The notes beneath the pieces are model-generated. The model saw nothing but the letters and a program-made list of their open reading frames with translations, searched no databases and was not told where the DNA came from. A program made the position numbers and the translations under genes. From Archivesica marissinica (Eukaryota > Mollusca > Bivalvia > Venerida > Vesicomyidae): DNA of 64,000 bases. Location: positions 37,893,952 through 37,957,951 of the forward strand of contig CM026397.1 of the NCBI GenBank assembly GCA_014843695.1, in the 5' to 3' direction. Below are positions 22,536-35,002 of this stretch, in pieces; within the stretch, counting starts at the first letter, position 1, and each line of letters begins with the position of its first letter.

Positions 22536-25500
22536 GTATACAGGGTGGTCCCTAAGATTATTTACAAGTATGAAGCATATACGGGAATACAGGCTGGTTG
22601 CTAGGAATATTTATTGGTATGAACTATATAATATACAGGCTGGTCCCTCAGGAATATTTAAAAGTAAGAAGCATATATACAGTCTGGTTTCCAGGAATAT
22701 CTACACACATATCTAGCATATATACAGGCTGGTTCCCAGGAATATATACACATATATATAGCATATATACAGGCTGGTTCCCAGAAATATCTACACATAT
22801 ATATAGCATATATATAGGCTGGTTTCCAGGAATATCTACACACATATATATAGCATATATACAGGCTGGTTCCCAGGAATATATACACATATATATAGCA
22901 TATATACAGGCTGGTTCCCAGGAATATCTACACATATATATAGCATATATACAGGCTGGTTCCCAGGAATATATACACATATATATAGCATATATATAGG
23001 CTGGTTTCCAGGAATATCTACACACATATCTAGCATATATACAGGCTGGTTCCCAGGAATATATACACATATATATAGCATATATATAGGCTGGTTTCCA
23101 GGAATATCTACACACATATATAGCATATATACAGGCTGGTTCCCAGGAATATATACACATATATATAGCATATATACAGGCTGGTTCCCAGGAATATCTA
23201 CACATATATATAGCATATATACAGGCTGGTTCCCAGGAATATCTACACATATATATAGCATATATACAGGGAGGTTCCCAGGAATATATACACATATATA
23301 TATAGCATATATACAGGCTGGTTCCCAGGAATATCTACACATATATATAGCATATATACAGGCTGGTTCCCAGGAATATCTACACATATATATAGCATAT
23401 ATACAGGCTGGTTCCCAGGAATATATACACACATATATAGCATATATACAGGCTGGTTCCCAGGAATATCTACAAACATATATATAGCATATATACAGGC
23501 TGGTTCCCAGGAATATCTACACACATATATATAGCATATATACAGGGTGGCTTCCAGGAATATATACACATATATATAGCATATATATAGGAATATATAT
23601 ATAGCATATATACAGGCTGGTTCCCAGGAATATCTACACATATATATAGCATATATACAGGCTGGTTCCCAGGAATATATACACACATATATAGCATATA
23701 TACAGGCTGGTTCCCAGGAATATTTACAAACATATATATATAGCATATATACAGGCTGGTTCCCAGGAATATCTACAAACATATATATAGCATATATACA
23801 GACTGGTTCCCAGGAATATCTACACATATATATAGCATATATACAGGCTGGTTTCCAGGAATATATACACATATATATAGCATATATACAGGGTGGTTCC
23901 CAGGAATATATACACATATATATAGCATATATACAGGCTGGTTCCCAGGAATATATACACATATATATAGCATATATACAGGCTGGTTCCCAGGAATATC
24001 TACACATATATATAGCATATATACAGGCTGGTTCCCAGGAATATATACACATATATATAGCATATATACAGGCTGGTTCCCAGGAATATATACACATATA
24101 TAGCATATATACAGGCTGGTTCCCAGGAATATCTACACATATATATAGCATATATACAGGCTGGTTCCCAGGAATATACACACACATATATAGCATATAT
24201 ACAGGGTGGTTCCCAGGAATATATACACATATAAATAGCATATATACAGGCTGGTTCCCAGGAATATATACACATATATATAGCATATATACAGGCTGGT
24301 TCCCAGGAATATCTACACATATATATAGCATATATACAGGCTGGTTCCCAGGAATATATACACATATATATAGCATATATAAAGGCTGGTTCCCAGGAAT
24401 ATCTACACATATATATAGCATATATACAGGCTGGTTCCCAGGAATATATACACATATATATAGCATATATACAGGCTGGTTCCCAGGAATATATACACAT
24501 ATACAGCATATATACAGGCTGGTTCCCAGGAATATCTACACATATATATAGCATATATACAGGCTGGTTCCCAGGAATATCTACACATATATATAGCATA
24601 TATACAGGCTGGTTCCCAGGAATATCTACACATATATAATATATACAGGCTGGTTTCCAGGAATATATACACATATATATAGCATATATACAGGCTGGTT
24701 CCCAGGAATATCTACACATATATATAGCATATATACAGGCTGGTTCCCAGGAATATATACACATATATATAGCATATATACAGGCTGGTTTCCAGGAATA
24801 TCTACACATATATATAGCATATATACAGGCTGGTTCCCAGGAATATCTACACATATATATAGCATATATACAGGTTGGTTCCCAGGAATATATACACATA
24901 TATATAGCATATATACAGGATGGTTTCCAGGAATATATACACATATATATATAGCATATATACAGGCTGGTTCCCAGGAATATCTACACATATATATAGC
25001 ATATATACAGGCCGGTTCCCAGGAATATCTACACACATATATAGCATATATACAGGCTGGTTCCCAGGAATATCTACACACATATATAGCATATATACAG
25101 GCTGGTTCCCAGGAATATCTACACACATATATATAGCATATATACAGGCTGGTTCCCAGGAATGTCTACACACATATATAGCATATATACAGGCTGGTTC
25201 CCAGGAATATCTACACATATATATATAGCATATATACAGGCTGGTTCCCAGGAATATCTACACACATATATAGCATATATACAGGCTGGTTCCCAGGAAT
25301 ATCTACACACATATATATAGCATATATACAGGCTGGTTCCCAGGAATATCTACACACATATATACAGGCTGGTTCCCAGGAATGTCTACACACATATATA
25401 GCATATATACAGGCTGGTTCCCAGGAATATCTACACATATATATAGCATATATACAGGCTGGTTCCCAGGAATATCTACACACATATATAGCATATATAC

Positions 25501-26955
25501 AGGCTGGTTCCCAGGAATATCTACACACATATATAGCATATATACAGGCTGGTTCCCAGGAATATCTACACACATATATAGCATATATACAGGCTGGTTT
25601 CCAGGAATATCTACACATATATATAGGAATATATATATAGCATATATACAGGCTGGTTCCCAGGAATATCTACACATATATATAGCATATATACAGGCTG
25701 GTTCCCAGGAATATATACACATATATATAGCATATATACAGGCTGGTTCCCAGGAATATCTACACATATATATAGCATATATACAGGCTGGTTCCCAGGA
25801 ATATATACACATATATATAGCATACATACAGGCTGGTTCCCAGGAATATATACACATATATATATATAGCATATATACAGGCTGGTTCCCAGGAATATCT
25901 ACACATATATATAGCATATATACAGGCTGGTTCCCAGGAATATCTACACATATATATAGCATATATACAGGTTGGTTCCCAGGAATATCTACACATATAT
26001 ATAGCATATATACAGGCTGGTTCCCACGAATATCTACACATATATATATAGCATATATACAGGCTGGTTTCCAGGAATATCTACACATATATATAGCATA
26101 TATACAGGCTGGTTCCCAGGAATATCTATACATATATATATAGCATATATACAGGCTGGTTCCCAGGAATATCTACACATATATATAGCATATATACAGG
26201 CTGGTTCCCAGGAATATCTACACATATATATAGCATATATATAGGAATATATATATAGCATATATACAGGCTGGTTCCCAGGAATATCTACACATATATA
26301 TAGCATATATACAGGCTGGTTCCCAGGAATATCTACACATATATATAGCATATATATAGGAATATATATATAGCATATATACAGGCTGGTTCCCAGGAAA
26401 TCTACACACACATATATATATATACATATATACAGGCTGGTTCCCAGGAATATCTATACATATATATATATAGCATATATACAGGCTGGTTCCCAGGAAT
26501 ATCTACACATATATATATAGCATATATACAGGCTGGTTCCCAGGAATATCTACACATATATATAGCATATATAGGAATATATATAGCATATATACAGGCT
26601 GGTTCCCAGGAATATCTACACATATATATAGCATATATACAGGCTGGTTCCCAGGAATATCTACACATATATATAGCATATATATAGGAATATATATATA
26701 GCATATATACAGGCTGGTTCCCAGGAATATCTACACACACATATATATAGCATATATACAGGCTGGTTCCCAGGAATATCTACACACATATATATAGCAT
26801 ATATACAGACTGGTTCCCAGGAATATCTACACACATATATATAGCATATATACAGGCTGGTTCCCAGGAATATCTACACACATATATATAGCATATATAC
26901 AGGCTGGTTCCCAGGAATATCTACACACATATATATAGCATATATACAGGGTGGT
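22536..26955. repeat. 45-bp minisatellite, about 95 copies
   Basis: The unit contains TATACAGGCTGGTTCCCAGG, then AATATCTACACATATATATA and GC. It exists in ATCTACAC and ATATACAC forms. Shorter variants (ATATAGGAATATATATATAG) mark internal deletions. The first copies (22.54-22.70 kb) are diverged. Open frames of 200-400 codons on the minus strand are periodicity effects. Confidence 0.96.
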
Positions 26956-26978
26956 TCAACAGTCAAACCCATTTCCTT

Positions 26979-27205
26979 CCATTTCAGATTTAGGTTAATA
27001 TACTATTATATTTCCATACAAATGACACCCATTTAGCTATCATGCAGTGTATAAGTAGTCGCCATATCTATCTCACCTCCATAGATATTACTGGGACTAC
27101 ATGAGATTCCGACCTTTATTATGAACATTGGTTTGGCTACTACATTGTCAATGTATGTCGTATTGATAATGGCGTCAAGAGGTGCTTCTATGAGGAAAGG
27201 GTTAA
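26979..27205 (+). mobile_element. PB2 piggyBac-like MITE, one-unit form
   Basis: Runs from CCATTTCAGATTTAGGTTAA through ATTTCCATACAAATGACACC, CACCTCCATAGATATTACTG and TTGGTTTGGCTACTACATTG to GGAAAGGGTTAA. The right TTAA end is intact; the left end is degraded next to the 45-bp array. Confidence 0.8.
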
Positions 27206-27738
27206 TCACATTTTTAAATCTGTATAAAGGATGTCAGGGTCATCGATTTGTTACATTGGCAAGGCAAATCAAGGATTTGGTTGATTAAACTACATATTTC
27301 ATTTCCCATCTCTGTGCAATGTAATTTCACTGATTTTCATCGTACTACAGCTCTAATGATGACCTAACTTTCACTCTAATATCTAATATATTTCAAACTC
27401 TTCCGACAATGTGGTGTTAACTTATTTAGAAGATCTGTAAATCAATCTAATTACGGAAATATAAGGAGATATTTCTTCCCCGGTAACAATCCTTGTGACA
27501 GTATAGTTTCATGATCTAATCTAATAGTCAGTTTTAAGCTTGTTAAATTAAGACAGCCTCACAATGGCTTTTCCATTCAGTTAATTCTGGAGCTGACTTA
27601 TAGCCAGAAGTCATTCCTGAGAACACCCGGAGGATCATTTGTCATTAGGCGCTCACCTGAGAATAGAATTCTCAGAACTACTGTTTATATTATTTATAAT
27701 GCATATTTATAATGGAATTTTGCATACTGAAAAAAGTT
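27206..27738. other. Unique intronic sequence, nothing recognised
   Basis: No coding or repeat signal seen. Confidence 0.6.
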
Positions 27739-27835
27739 TATACTAATTTGATTTGTTTAGCTCGATTGCGAAACAAGTTCTTACAACATTAGTTTAATCG
27801 CGCTCGAGACTCCATCGCCACGAGGGAGAGAGAAG
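27739..27835 (-). mobile_element. SINE family S1, 3' part leading into the 35-bp array
   Basis: TTTAGCTCGATTGCGAAACA, AGTTCTTACAACATTAG and GCGCTCGAGACTCCATCGCC match the reversed S1 tail. From here the sequence runs without a break into the 35-bp array, whose unit is S1 sequence. Confidence 0.88.
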
Positions 27836-30800
27836 AGGCAAGGAATTCATCGCCAAGAGGGAGAGAGAAGAGGCATGGAATCCATCGCCACGAGGGAGAG
27901 AGAAGAGGCATGGAATCCATCGCCACAAGGGAGAGAGAAGAGGCATGGAATCCATCGCCACGAGGGAGAGAGAAGAGGCATGGAATCCATCGCCACGAGG
28001 GAGAGAGAAGAGGCATGGAATCCATTGCCATGAGGGAGAGAGAAGAGGCATGGAATCCATCGCCACAAGGGAGAGAGAAGAGGCATGGAATCCATCGCTA
28101 CGAGGAGAGAGAAGAGGCATGGAATCCATCGCCACGAGGGAGAGAGAAGAGGCATGGAATCCATCGCCACCAGGGAGAGAGAAGAGGCATTGAATCCATC
28201 ACCACGAGGGAGAGAGAAGAGGCATGGAATCCATCACCACGAGGGAGAGAGAAGAGGCATGGAATCCATCACCACGAGGGAGAGAGAAGAGGCATGGAAT
28301 CCATCACCACGAGGGAGAGAGAAGAGGCATGGAATCCATCACCCCGAGGGAGAGAGAAGAGGCATTGAATCCATTGCCACGAGGGAGAGAGAAGAGGCAT
28401 GGAAGCCATCACCACGAGGGAGAGAGAAGAGGCATGGAATCCATCACCACGAGGGAGAGAGAAGAGGCATGGAATCCATCACCATGAGGGAGAGAGAAGA
28501 GGCATGGAATCCATCACCCCGAGGGAGAGAGAAGAGGCATTGAATCCATTGCCACGAGGGAGAGAGAAGAGGCAAGGAATCCATCGCCATGAGGAGAGAG
28601 AAGAGGCATGGAATCCATCACCACGAGGGAGAGAGAGAAGAGGCATGGAATCCATCGCCACGAGGGAGAGAGAAGAGGCATGGAATCCATCACCACGAGG
28701 GAGAGAAGCATTGAATCCATTGCCACGAGGGAGAGAAGAGGCATGAATCCATCACCATGAGGGAGAGAGAAGAGGCATGGAATCCATCACCACGAGGGAG
28801 AGTGAAGAGGCATGGAATCCATTGCCATGAGGGAGAGAGAAGAGGCATGGAATCCATCGCTACGAGGGAGAGAGAAGAGGCATGGAAGCCATCACCACGA
28901 GGGAGAGAGAAGAGGCATGGAATCCATCGCCACAAGGGAGAGAGAAGAGGCATGGAATCCATCGCCATGAGGGAGAGAGAAGAGGCATGGAATCTATTGC
29001 CACCAGGGAGAGAGAAGAGGCATGGAATCCATTGCCACCAGGGAGAGAGAAGAGGCATGGAATCCATCACCACGAGGGAGAGAGAAGAGGCATGGAATCC
29101 ATCACCACGAGGGAGAGTGAAGAGGCATGGAATCCATTGCCATGAGGGAGAGAGAAGAGGCATGGAATCCATCGCTACGAGGGAGAGAGAAGAGGCATGG
29201 AAGCCATCACCACGAGGGAGAGAGAAGAGGCATGGAATCCATCGCCACAAGGGAGAGAGAAGAGGCATGGAATCCATCGCCATGAGGGAGAGAGAAGAGG
29301 CATGGAATCTATTGCCACCAGGGAGAGAGAAGAGGCATGGAATCCATTGCCACCAGGGAGAGAGAAGAGGCATGGAATCCATCACCACGAGGGAGAGAGA
29401 AGAGGCATGGAATCCATCGCCACGAGGGAGAGAGAGAAGAGGCATGGAATCATCACCACGAGGGAGAGAGAAGAGGCATGGAATCCATCGCCACCAGGGA
29501 GAGAGAAGAGGCATGGAATCCATCGCCATGAGGGAGAGAGAAGAGGCATGGAATCCATCGCCATGAGGGAGAGAGAAGAGGCATGGAATCCATTGCCATG
29601 AGGGAGAGAGAAGAGGCATGGAATCCATCACCACGAGGGAGAGAGAAGAGGCATGGAATCCATCGCCATGAGGGAGAGAGAAGAGGCATGGAATCCATCG
29701 CCATGAGGGAGAGAGAAGAGGCATGGAATCCATCGCCACCAGGGAGAGAGAAGAGGCATGGAATCCATCGCCACCAGGGAGAGTGAAGAGGCATGGAATC
29801 CATCGCCATGAGGGAGAGTGAAGAGGCATGGAATCCATCGCCACGAGGGAGAGAGAAGAGGCAAGGAATCCATTGCCATGAGGGAGAGAGAAGAGGCATG
29901 GAATCCATCGCCACGAGGGAGAGAGAAGAGGCATGGAATCCATTGCCACGAGGGAGAGAAGAGGCATGGAATCCATCGCCACGAGGGCAGAGAGAAGAGG
30001 CATTGAATCCATCACCACGAGGGAGAGAGAAGAGGCATGGAATCCATCGCCATGAGGGAGAGAGAAGAGGCATGGAATCCATTGCCACCAGGGAGAGAGA
30101 AGAGGCATTGAATCCATCACCACGAGGGAGAGAGAAGAGGCATGGAATCCATCACCATGAGGGAGAGTGAAGAGGCATGGAATCCATCGCCACGAGGGAG
30201 AGAGAAGAGGCAAGGAATCCATCGCCATGAGGGAGAGAGAAGAGGCATGGAATCCATTGCCACGAGGGAGAGTGAAGAGGCATGGAATCCATCGCCACGA
30301 GGGAGAGAGAAGAGGCAAGGAATCCATCGCCATGAGGGAGAGAGAAGAGGCATGGAATCCATCACCACGAGGGAGAGAGAAGAGGCATTGAATCCATTGC
30401 CACGAGGGAGAGAGAAGAGGCATGGAATCCATCACCATGAGGGAGAGAGAAGAGGCATGGAATCCATCACCACGAGGGAGAGTGAAGAGGCATGGAATCC
30501 ATCGCCATGAGGGAGAGAGAAGAGGCATGGAATCCATCGCCAGAGGGAGAGAGAAGAGGCATGGAATCCATCGCCACCAGGGAGAGAGAAGAGGCATGGA
30601 ATCCATCACACGAGGGAGAGTGAAGAGGCATGGAATCCATCACCATGAGGGAGAGTGAAGAGGCATGGAATCCATTGCCACCAGGGAGAGAGAAGAGGCA
30701 TGGAATCCATTGCCACCAGGGAGAGAGAAGAGGCATGGAATCCATTGCCACGAGGGAGAGAGAAGAGGCATGGAATCCATCACCACGAGGGAGAGTGAAG

Positions 30801-31085
30801 AGGCATGGAATCCATCGCCACGAGGGAGAGAGAAGAGGCATGGAATCCATCGCTATGAGGGAGAGAGAAGAGGCATGGAATCCATCGCCACAAGGGAGAG
30901 AGAAGAGGCATGGAATCCATCGCAACGAGGGAGAGAGAAGAGGCAAGGAATCCATTGCCATGAGGGAGAGAGAAGAGGCATGGAATCCATCACCACGAGG
31001 GAGAGAGAAGAGGCATGGAATCCATCGCCACGAGGGAGAGAGAAGAGGCATGGAATCCATCACCATGAGGGAGAGAGAAGAGGCT
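27812..31085. repeat. 35-bp minisatellite amplified from SINE S1, about 93 copies
   Basis: The unit GAGGCATGGAATCCATCGCC + ACGAGGGAGAGAGAA equals the S1 segment between two TGGAAT words that lie 38 bp apart in unamplified copies, with loss of ACG at the junction. Variants are CGCC/CACC/TGCC and GAG/CAG/TGAG. A nine-unit block of about 315 bp is duplicated (28.88 and 29.20 kb). Confidence 0.95.
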
Positions 31086-31112
31086 ATCTGTCTGACCTAC
31101 TGACATCACCGC

Positions 31113-31345
31113 TGTGGAAGTCATGATAGCACAGTGGTAGTGCGTTCGCTTCAGGTGCAAAACGCCTGGAGTTCAAACCCCACTGGAGCCGTTACGATTG
31201 TGCTCTTAGGCAAGGCATTTAAATTCCACGTTGCCTCTTCTCTCTCCCTCGTGGCGATGGATTCCATCAGGAATGAGGTCTCGAGAGTGATTAATATAAG
31301 TTGAAATAACTTGTTTCGCAATCTAGCTAAGATAAATTTGTATAA
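31113..31345 (+). mobile_element. SINE family S1, nearly full length
   Basis: AAGTCATGATAGCACAGTGG head, GGAGTTCAAACCCCACTGG box B, TTAGGCAAGGCATTTAAATT, CTCTCCCTCGTGGCGATGGA, AATGAGGTCTCGAGAGTG, TTTCGCAATC, tail ATAAATTTGTATAA. It abuts the S1-derived array but has opposite orientation. Confidence 0.9.
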
Positions 31346-31474
31346 CCCGCGGTGGTTCTGGTAGGATTCAAACTCGCGTCACAATTACGAGACGGACACC
31401 ATATTCATCACGGAGGCTCCATAAATACAATCTATATACAGGTCATGTCTGCATCAAATTTACAACATTTAATT
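31346..31474 (-). mobile_element. Possible tRNA-related SINE fragment
   Basis: Reversed, it contains CTCGTAATTGTGACGCGAGT and a box B-like TTTGAATCC. No full element can be delimited. Confidence 0.35.
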
Positions 31475-32638
31475 TAACCCTTTCCGTCATAGAGATTTAT
31501 TTATTTTACAACTACAGTGGAACCTCTCTAAACCGGACATCTTCGGGACTGGATAAAAGGTCTGGTTTACAGAGGTTTCCGGTTTTCAGAGGTTTTTTAT
31601 TGATGTGTTTTCAAAACTGCATATAACCTTTATAAAGTACATATGCCTTTATAGTTTATACTGTATTATTGATAAGAATTGATAAAATTCCGATTGCCTA
31701 ATTAGGTTAATTTTATCCTCAAGGGACAGCTCAATTCTTCTACGTTTAGACGGCGGTTGTGACATGATTGAAACAAATATAAAGTGATGAAATATTTTTG
31801 AAAAGTTCTTTAAATATTATTTTGTAAAACAAATGGTCAAAAGTTGCGAAAATCATAATTATCTTGTGTGACTGGATTATATTGTGCTTTCACAGGTGAT
31901 CAAACGGTTGCATCAAACAATAAATTACGAGATTCACAAAATCCTTTATTCGTTATCAAACAAGTTTTATAATTGCCTATAGGATAGTAATCTACACGTG
32001 ATTATAACATAACCCCCCCAGTTAGCCGACAAATTAACTGTACATGAGTGCTAATTGCAGTAGTCATCAATCAGCCTGACATCTTATAATCGTGCGCGAT
32101 TATCACACGTTCATAGATCAAATGCGCAAACGAGATTGGAAAGTGTCAGCAGCGTGTCAATTTATGACGGAATACACAAACAAATTCAACACTTTTTAGT
32201 TTATTGATGTCGCCTAAAAGTTGTTCCGGTTTTGGGAGGTGAAATTACATCAAACTGTACCCAAATTATGCAAATTTTTTGTCCGGTTTCCGGAGTTGAG
32301 AGGTTCCGGTATTCAGAGTGATTTTATGTAAGAAGTAAAGAAGAAACAATTCGGGACTTTCAAAAACGTCCGGTTTTGGGAGTAATCCGATTTAGAGAGG
32401 GTCCGGTTTTGGGAGGTTCCACTGTACTATTATATTTCCATACAAACGACAGCCATTTAGCTATCGTACAGTGGATAAGTAGTGGCCATATCTATCCCAC
32501 CTCCATAGATATAACTAGGACTACATGAGATTCTGGTCTTTATTATGAGCAATGGTTTGGCTACTACATTGCCAATGTATATCGTATTGGTAAAGGTGTC
32601 AAGAGGTGCTCCTATGAGGGAAAGGGTTAATATCTGTG
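31475..32638. mobile_element. PB2 piggyBac-like MITE split by another MITE
   Basis: The left end AATTTAACCCTTTCC and right end GGAAAGGGTTAA are inverted. The right part (CTATTATATTTCCATACAAA to the end) matches the copies at 26.98 and 6.9 kb. The element is interrupted by the TA-flanked PG2 element. Confidence 0.85.
31515..32424. mobile_element. PG2 pogo/Tc1-like non-autonomous element, 910 bp
   Basis: Starts TA|CAGTGGAACCTCTCTAAACC and ends, in reverse complement, TA|CAGTGGAACCTCCCAAAACC. It is bordered by TA on both sides. Further subterminal copies of CCGGTTT...GAGGT(T) occur at both ends. It contains no transposase frame. The TA target and CAGT ends are those of pogo/Tigger-like families. 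Confidence 0.88.
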
Positions 32639-32890
32639 TGCCAGGAACTTGGTTTATGTCATCATAAACATACATGTATAACGATCTGATATGATATATA
32701 TCATTAACTTTTATGGTAATTTATTTACAATCATAGTCATTTGTGAAATTTAGAGTGAATATGAATGAATTGATGCAAACAAAATGTAGCAATTAAGTAA
32801 TTTCTAAATCCATGGTCAAAATCATGATGCAAACCAACCAAACCAACTATATCGGGGCAGAATCTATGCATGTCAGTCTAGATAATACAT
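32639..32890. other. Unique spacer left of the MULE
   Basis: No supported feature. Confidence 0.5.
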
Positions 32891-33467
32891 GTTTATAGGG
32901 TGTGTTCCCACTTTCCCAACCTTTTATTAGTCCTATAGAAATTGAGGTAGGTGTTGGGGGAATGTATTGTTCGGTGTAACAATAGAGTTGAAAGGTGATA
33001 ATTGGCGAAAATTGCTATACTGTACTGAAAATTTCTAAATTTGGGAAAGTTGTTCATAAATATAAGTTTCATATAGATAGATATTCTTTATTTTGAGTTA
33101 ATGACAAGCTGTCGTATCTGCTGAATACATATCCCAGGAAAAGCGCTAAATTCATTGTAAAATCATTTATTTGTAGAAGATCTGTTATGTATTTATAAGA
33201 ATGTAACTAAGCCTATACAATGATACCTGATAACTACCCACCGCTTTCTAGGCCAGTTACTTGTTCGGTTATTAAACTGTAAACATAAATCATTGATTTA
33301 GTAGCTTGGTACTTAATTTTGAATTTCATGTATACATGTATCAATTTTGTACATAACCATGATTTTATATTAGGTGACATATAGGTCCACTGGGCCGGGT
33401 GCTTGTTTGAATATTTATTATCTGTAGTATATATAATGTCGGATGCACATGTCACTATAATAAAATA

Positions 33468-33468
<1 letters not shown>

Positions 33469-33499
<31 letters not shown>

Positions 33500-33500
33500 T
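33469..33500. repeat. (TTAC)n microsatellite
   Basis: About eight copies of TTAC just downstream of the transposase gene, inside the MULE element. It is short and near perfect, with no sign of function. Confidence 0.9.
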
Positions 33501-33604
33501 AAGCATTAAATCGAAAACATAGATATTTACATGGATAAGACAAACACATGAACATGCATAGCACATAATAGATATAAATCTTGAAATATTTTTATTGTAC
33601 ATAT

Positions 33605-35002
33605 TCACTTTAATTTGACTAAGTGAGAAGCAGCATCAACATACGTCATGATGTCCATGTCGCCAGTTCGCAGTTGGTGCTTCAGTCTGATGAGCATTTG
33701 CTCACGCTCACGGTATACCCGCTTCCTTGGTCGCTGCTTTCCACCGTTGGCGTGCTGAAACAGCTTCGCCTCATTAGCAGCCTGCTCTTTCTGGACCAGG
33801 TCTATCAATGTATAAATATTAGGATGGCAGTGTCGTAGTTGGTTGTTTATTTTATGGTGCCAACCCTCAACATGATTGGTAGTGCATGGACCATCATTCT
33901 CGTAATGATTCCAGGAGCGGCGGTCTCCCTCTACCCACTGCTCAGTCACATAGTCCTTAAACTTAGACACCGGCACTGAGTCATTGTCACATTCTTCCAG
34001 AGTTTGGAACCACACATCTTCGACAGAGGCTAGGGGGACAAGTGGCAGTACCGAAGCACGTAGCACAAGTTTCTTCACTTCTTCATTGTCCTTGAAGTCA
34101 GCTACAAGACCACAATATTGTACTTTTCTCCACATACACTGTGTGAAGTGAAAGAAACAACCACGGACTTGAACACCAACAAACACGATACTGACAGCAC
34201 GCCACGCTGCTGTTTCGAAGTCCATCATTATCGTTTCTGGGGACAGAGGAATGTTATGTTCACGGGCGAAATTCTGGATGAGTGTGAAGAATCTGGTGTA
34301 CATTGTCTGTTGTTTATTTGGGAGTAGTCCATACACTAGGGGACACATATACCCGTCGATCATGGCGTGGATGGTGTATAGCTGGTAGAAATATGACGGC
34401 GAAGCGTAGAAGGTACCGTCCATATACCAGGTCTCGGCTGTAGACAGCTGGGCAAGGTTGTCAACGGTGGCGAATATGAGCATTCGCGCCACATCACCGT
34501 CATTGGCGATTAGGAATGGCTCCCCTGCAAGCGACTCTATCCACTTCCCTTCCAAGTTGACATCCGCCCTTGTCTTTGGCAGAACTGGTCTAGTCTTAGA
34601 CCGCTGTCTATATAAACTGGATTTGGCTTCGTAGAAAGTGGGTAGATTAGCCACAATCTCTTGGGTGGAATTGTCCCATTCGATCGATCTTGTGTCTGCC
34701 AGCATATCGTTATAGATGGAGGGCACCGTCTGTGTTGACCCTCGGACCTGCTTTCGGACACCACTCATGATGTCCGCAGCAACAATTCTGCTGTCATCTC
34801 TTGGGTGATTGTGTTCATCAGCGATTTTGGTAGGAAGCTCATTCTTAGTGTTAATTTTAGCATTGCATGCTTTGTTGACACAGTTCCAGTAGCGACACTC
34901 CCGTTTTCTGGTTTTCAGGCTGTACATGTAACCATTTAGAACTAGAATCTGACTTCCTCTGCTATTCTCTATGAACCGTATATTGACTAGCGCATTTGCC
35001 AT
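33605..35002 (-). CDS. FLYWCH zinc-finger / MULE transposase, intact single exon
   Basis: Transposase of a Mutator-like (MULE) DNA transposon; it cuts and reinserts the element in the nucleus. The 465-residue frame has no stop or frameshift. Residues about 8-67 form a FLYWCH zinc finger (YWNC, C46, then EHNH: probable ligands C41, C46, H64, H66), a likely DNA-binding domain. Residues about 185-300 form the MULE RNase H-fold core: MDGTF (D195), MMDFETA (D261) and the family-typical GCFFHF segment (C282, H285). TNHVEGWHH (E379) supplies the probable third acidic residue. The basic tail KQRPRKR (about 422-428) could be a nuclear signal. The start is the first ATG before the FLYWCH domain. The gene lies within 30-bp inverted repeats, so it belongs to the transposon rather than the host, although it is on the same strand as the surrounding gene. 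Confidence 0.93.
   Translation of the reverse strand: MANALVNIRFIENSRGSQILVLNGYMYSLKTRKRECRYWNCVNKACNAKINTKNELPTKIADEHNHPRDDSRIVAADIMSGVRKQVRGSTQTVPSIYNDMLADTRSIEWDNSTQEIVANLPTFYEAKSSLYRQRSKTRPVLPKTRADVNLEGKWIESLAGEPFLIANDGDVARMLIFATVDNLAQLSTAETWYMDGTFYASPSYFYQLYTIHAMIDGYMCPLVYGLLPNKQQTMYTRFFTLIQNFAREHNIPLSPETIMMDFETAAWRAVSIVFVGVQVRGCFFHFTQCMWRKVQYCGLVADFKDNEEVKKLVLRASVLPLVPLASVEDVWFQTLEECDNDSVPVSKFKDYVTEQWVEGDRRSWNHYENDGPCTTNHVEGWHHKINNQLRHCHPNIYTLIDLVQKEQAANEAKLFQHANGGKQRPRKRVYREREQMLIRLKHQLRTGDMDIMTYVDAASHLVKLK

Noticed and set aside
22648..26740. Many long minus-strand frames (up to about 407 codons) with CIYAIYMCRYSWEPA repeats
   Set aside because: Pure translation of the 45-bp minisatellite (15-residue period); no non-repeat flank with coding character.
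28690..30609. 639-codon minus-strand frame
   Set aside because: Translation of the SINE-derived 35-bp array; frame stays open through repeat periodicity.
33605..35002. FLYWCH/MULE frame as a domesticated host gene
   Set aside because: It is bounded by matching 30-bp terminal repeats and a target duplication, so a transposon gene is the simpler reading.
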